Part shown: piece after piece, positions 62,920 to 64,000 of the stretch | Numbering within the stretch: the first letter of the stretch is position 1 | Layout of the letters: each line of letters opens with the position of its first letter | Source of the DNA: Prunella strophiata | Taxonomy: Eukaryota > Chordata > Aves > Passeriformes > Prunellidae | Direction: 5' to 3' | Length of the DNA: 64,000 bases | NCBI GenBank assembly: GCA_036583965.1 | Contig: JAZBQD010000019.1 | Span: 18,908,085-18,972,084 of the forward strand | Notes under the pieces: generated by a model | The model's database searches: none | Seen by the model: only the letters and a program-made list of their open reading frames with translations | Told to the model about the DNA's origin: nothing | Translations under genes and position numbers: made by a program

Positions 62920-63024
62920 CCTTAAGCAATCATGTCTGTGATCATGTTGCTGAAATAAGGAGGTCCTGAAAGACCAGCAGACCGAGAGATGACTGAGAAG
63001 TTGGAGCCATGGCTATTTGTCTAG
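62920..63024 (+). other. Candidate 105-base non-coding exon
   Basis: A pyrimidine-rich run ending TTTTTCCTAG (AG at 62918-62919) is followed 105 bases later by CTAG and GTAAGA (63025-63030), both close to the vertebrate splice consensus. All three frames contain stops, so if real it would be non-coding. This is motif evidence only. Confidence 0.18.
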
Positions 63025-63030
63025 GTAAGA

Positions 63031-64000
63031 TATCTTTCTGTTAATAGTTTGGAGATGCAGTGATGATCTAGCACAGTTGGAACTGGATCTGCTTGCTCTG
63101 AACAGCTGGGAGAGCAAAGGTGAAGCGTCAGCTATTTAGTGTAATTCTGTGTGTTCTAAAATCCAGAATGTCCTGGGAGTGATGCATCACCTTGGCTTGT
63201 CAGACTGGTCCTTCTGTGGTACAGATTATGTCTGAGTCTGTCTGAGTTTGCTCAGTGTTTGAGATAAGGAAAGACTTTGAATCTTGCTAAAATCCCTTAA
63301 GAAACCAGACACCTGAACTGCAAACAGATGACATAAGCAGTAGCAGTCAATAATTTGGAAGTTTATCTCTCACTTGTACAATTGAGTGGGTGTTTAAACA
63401 TTGATTTTCTTGAAATTAGAATCAGGCTCCCAGGTTCTAAATTAATTTTTAACTAATGTACAGAAGGAAATGCTCCATTAAATTGCTGCTACTGTATTAC
63501 TTGTCACAACACCAACACCACCTTCTGCTGTTGCGGAGGCCTCAGTTCAGCAGCCTCTCATCCTCCAAACTGCTTGAAATCAATAACACTCTATTCAGTC
63601 TCCCAGCAAATAGTGAAAAAGTCTGTTAGCCTAATCCTCACACAGAGAAAAAAAAAAGAGATGGAATATTATGTGCTTGTTATTTACATTTAAGAGTAAA
63701 ATAAGGGATTGAAAAATACTCTTTTAAGGCTGAAGTGTTAAAGTTTTGTTGTTTACCTAGGACTTTGTGTCAGAAATTTCCTTTGTTTCATGGACTCTCT
63801 GTGGATTCCAAGGTGGGTAAAAAATTCTGACCTACAGCCTGAGGTCAGGTATGTACCTCTCCTTCCTGAAGTTTCCAACTTTGCATAGAGCTGCTGGACT
63901 GGAATATATTAATGTGATGCTCAGTTTGCCCTCATTTTCCTTTCATTAAGGGAAATGTGGACATTCAGTAAAGCTGCCAATCCTGTGTGCTTGACATTAC
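63031..64000. other. AT-rich non-coding DNA to the window end
   Basis: No gene or element recognised. A short A tract lies near 63649-63658. Confidence 0.5.

Noticed and set aside
1..64000. CRISPR arrays, tRNA or rRNA genes, bacterial operons
   Set aside because: No spaced direct repeats, no cloverleaf-like segment and no rRNA core was noticed. The window is vertebrate DNA, so bacterial features are not expected. A tRNA scan was not possible by eye.

Overview
This is a stretch of vertebrate, almost certainly bird and probably passerine, nuclear DNA. It is long, AT-rich and gene-poor. It carries CR1 LINE fragments, including one ending in the CR1-typical ATTCTATGAT terminus, a solo LTR of an avian endogenous-retrovirus type, and a short scrap that matches the start of another common avian LTR. 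I found no operon, phage, CRISPR or bacterial feature. I recognise no complete protein-coding gene. Nearly all open reading frames are chance frames, or artefacts of tandem repeats and GC-rich DNA.

Layout. Positions 1-25,600 are AT-rich non-coding DNA with an old minus-strand CR1/L3-type fragment (about 4085-4500), a pure 208-bp (TCCT)52 microsatellite, a MIR-like SINE remnant (about 7155-7245) and several long A/T tracts. Positions 26,000-33,200 form the only likely regulatory or genic core: a chain of CpG islands with candidate splice signals on both strands, a YY1-like motif overlapping a well-placed ATG, and G-quadruplex-capable tracts. In the middle is an uninterrupted tandem array of about 1.58 kb built from the pentamer CCGAG (28,846-30,423). 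From 33,200 on the sequence is AT-rich again. It holds a 292-bp solo LTR with perfect termini and a perfect 5-bp target duplication (34,744-35,035), an LTR scrap (43,907), and a CR1 cluster (45,830-47,575) in which a plus-strand copy seems to have landed inside an older minus-strand copy. The rest is unremarkable.

The most unusual object is the CCGAG array. It has about one CpG every five bases, yet I see no T and no CpA over roughly 1,580 bases, so there is no trace of CpG deamination. It carries recurring 34-bp higher-order units and encodes the same five-residue repeat in all three frames of each strand. It lies inside a CpG-island promoter region, so it is a candidate GC-rich expansion next to an unidentified transcription unit, either the 5' end of a gene whose coding exons lie outside the window or a long non-coding RNA. 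That last step is inference.
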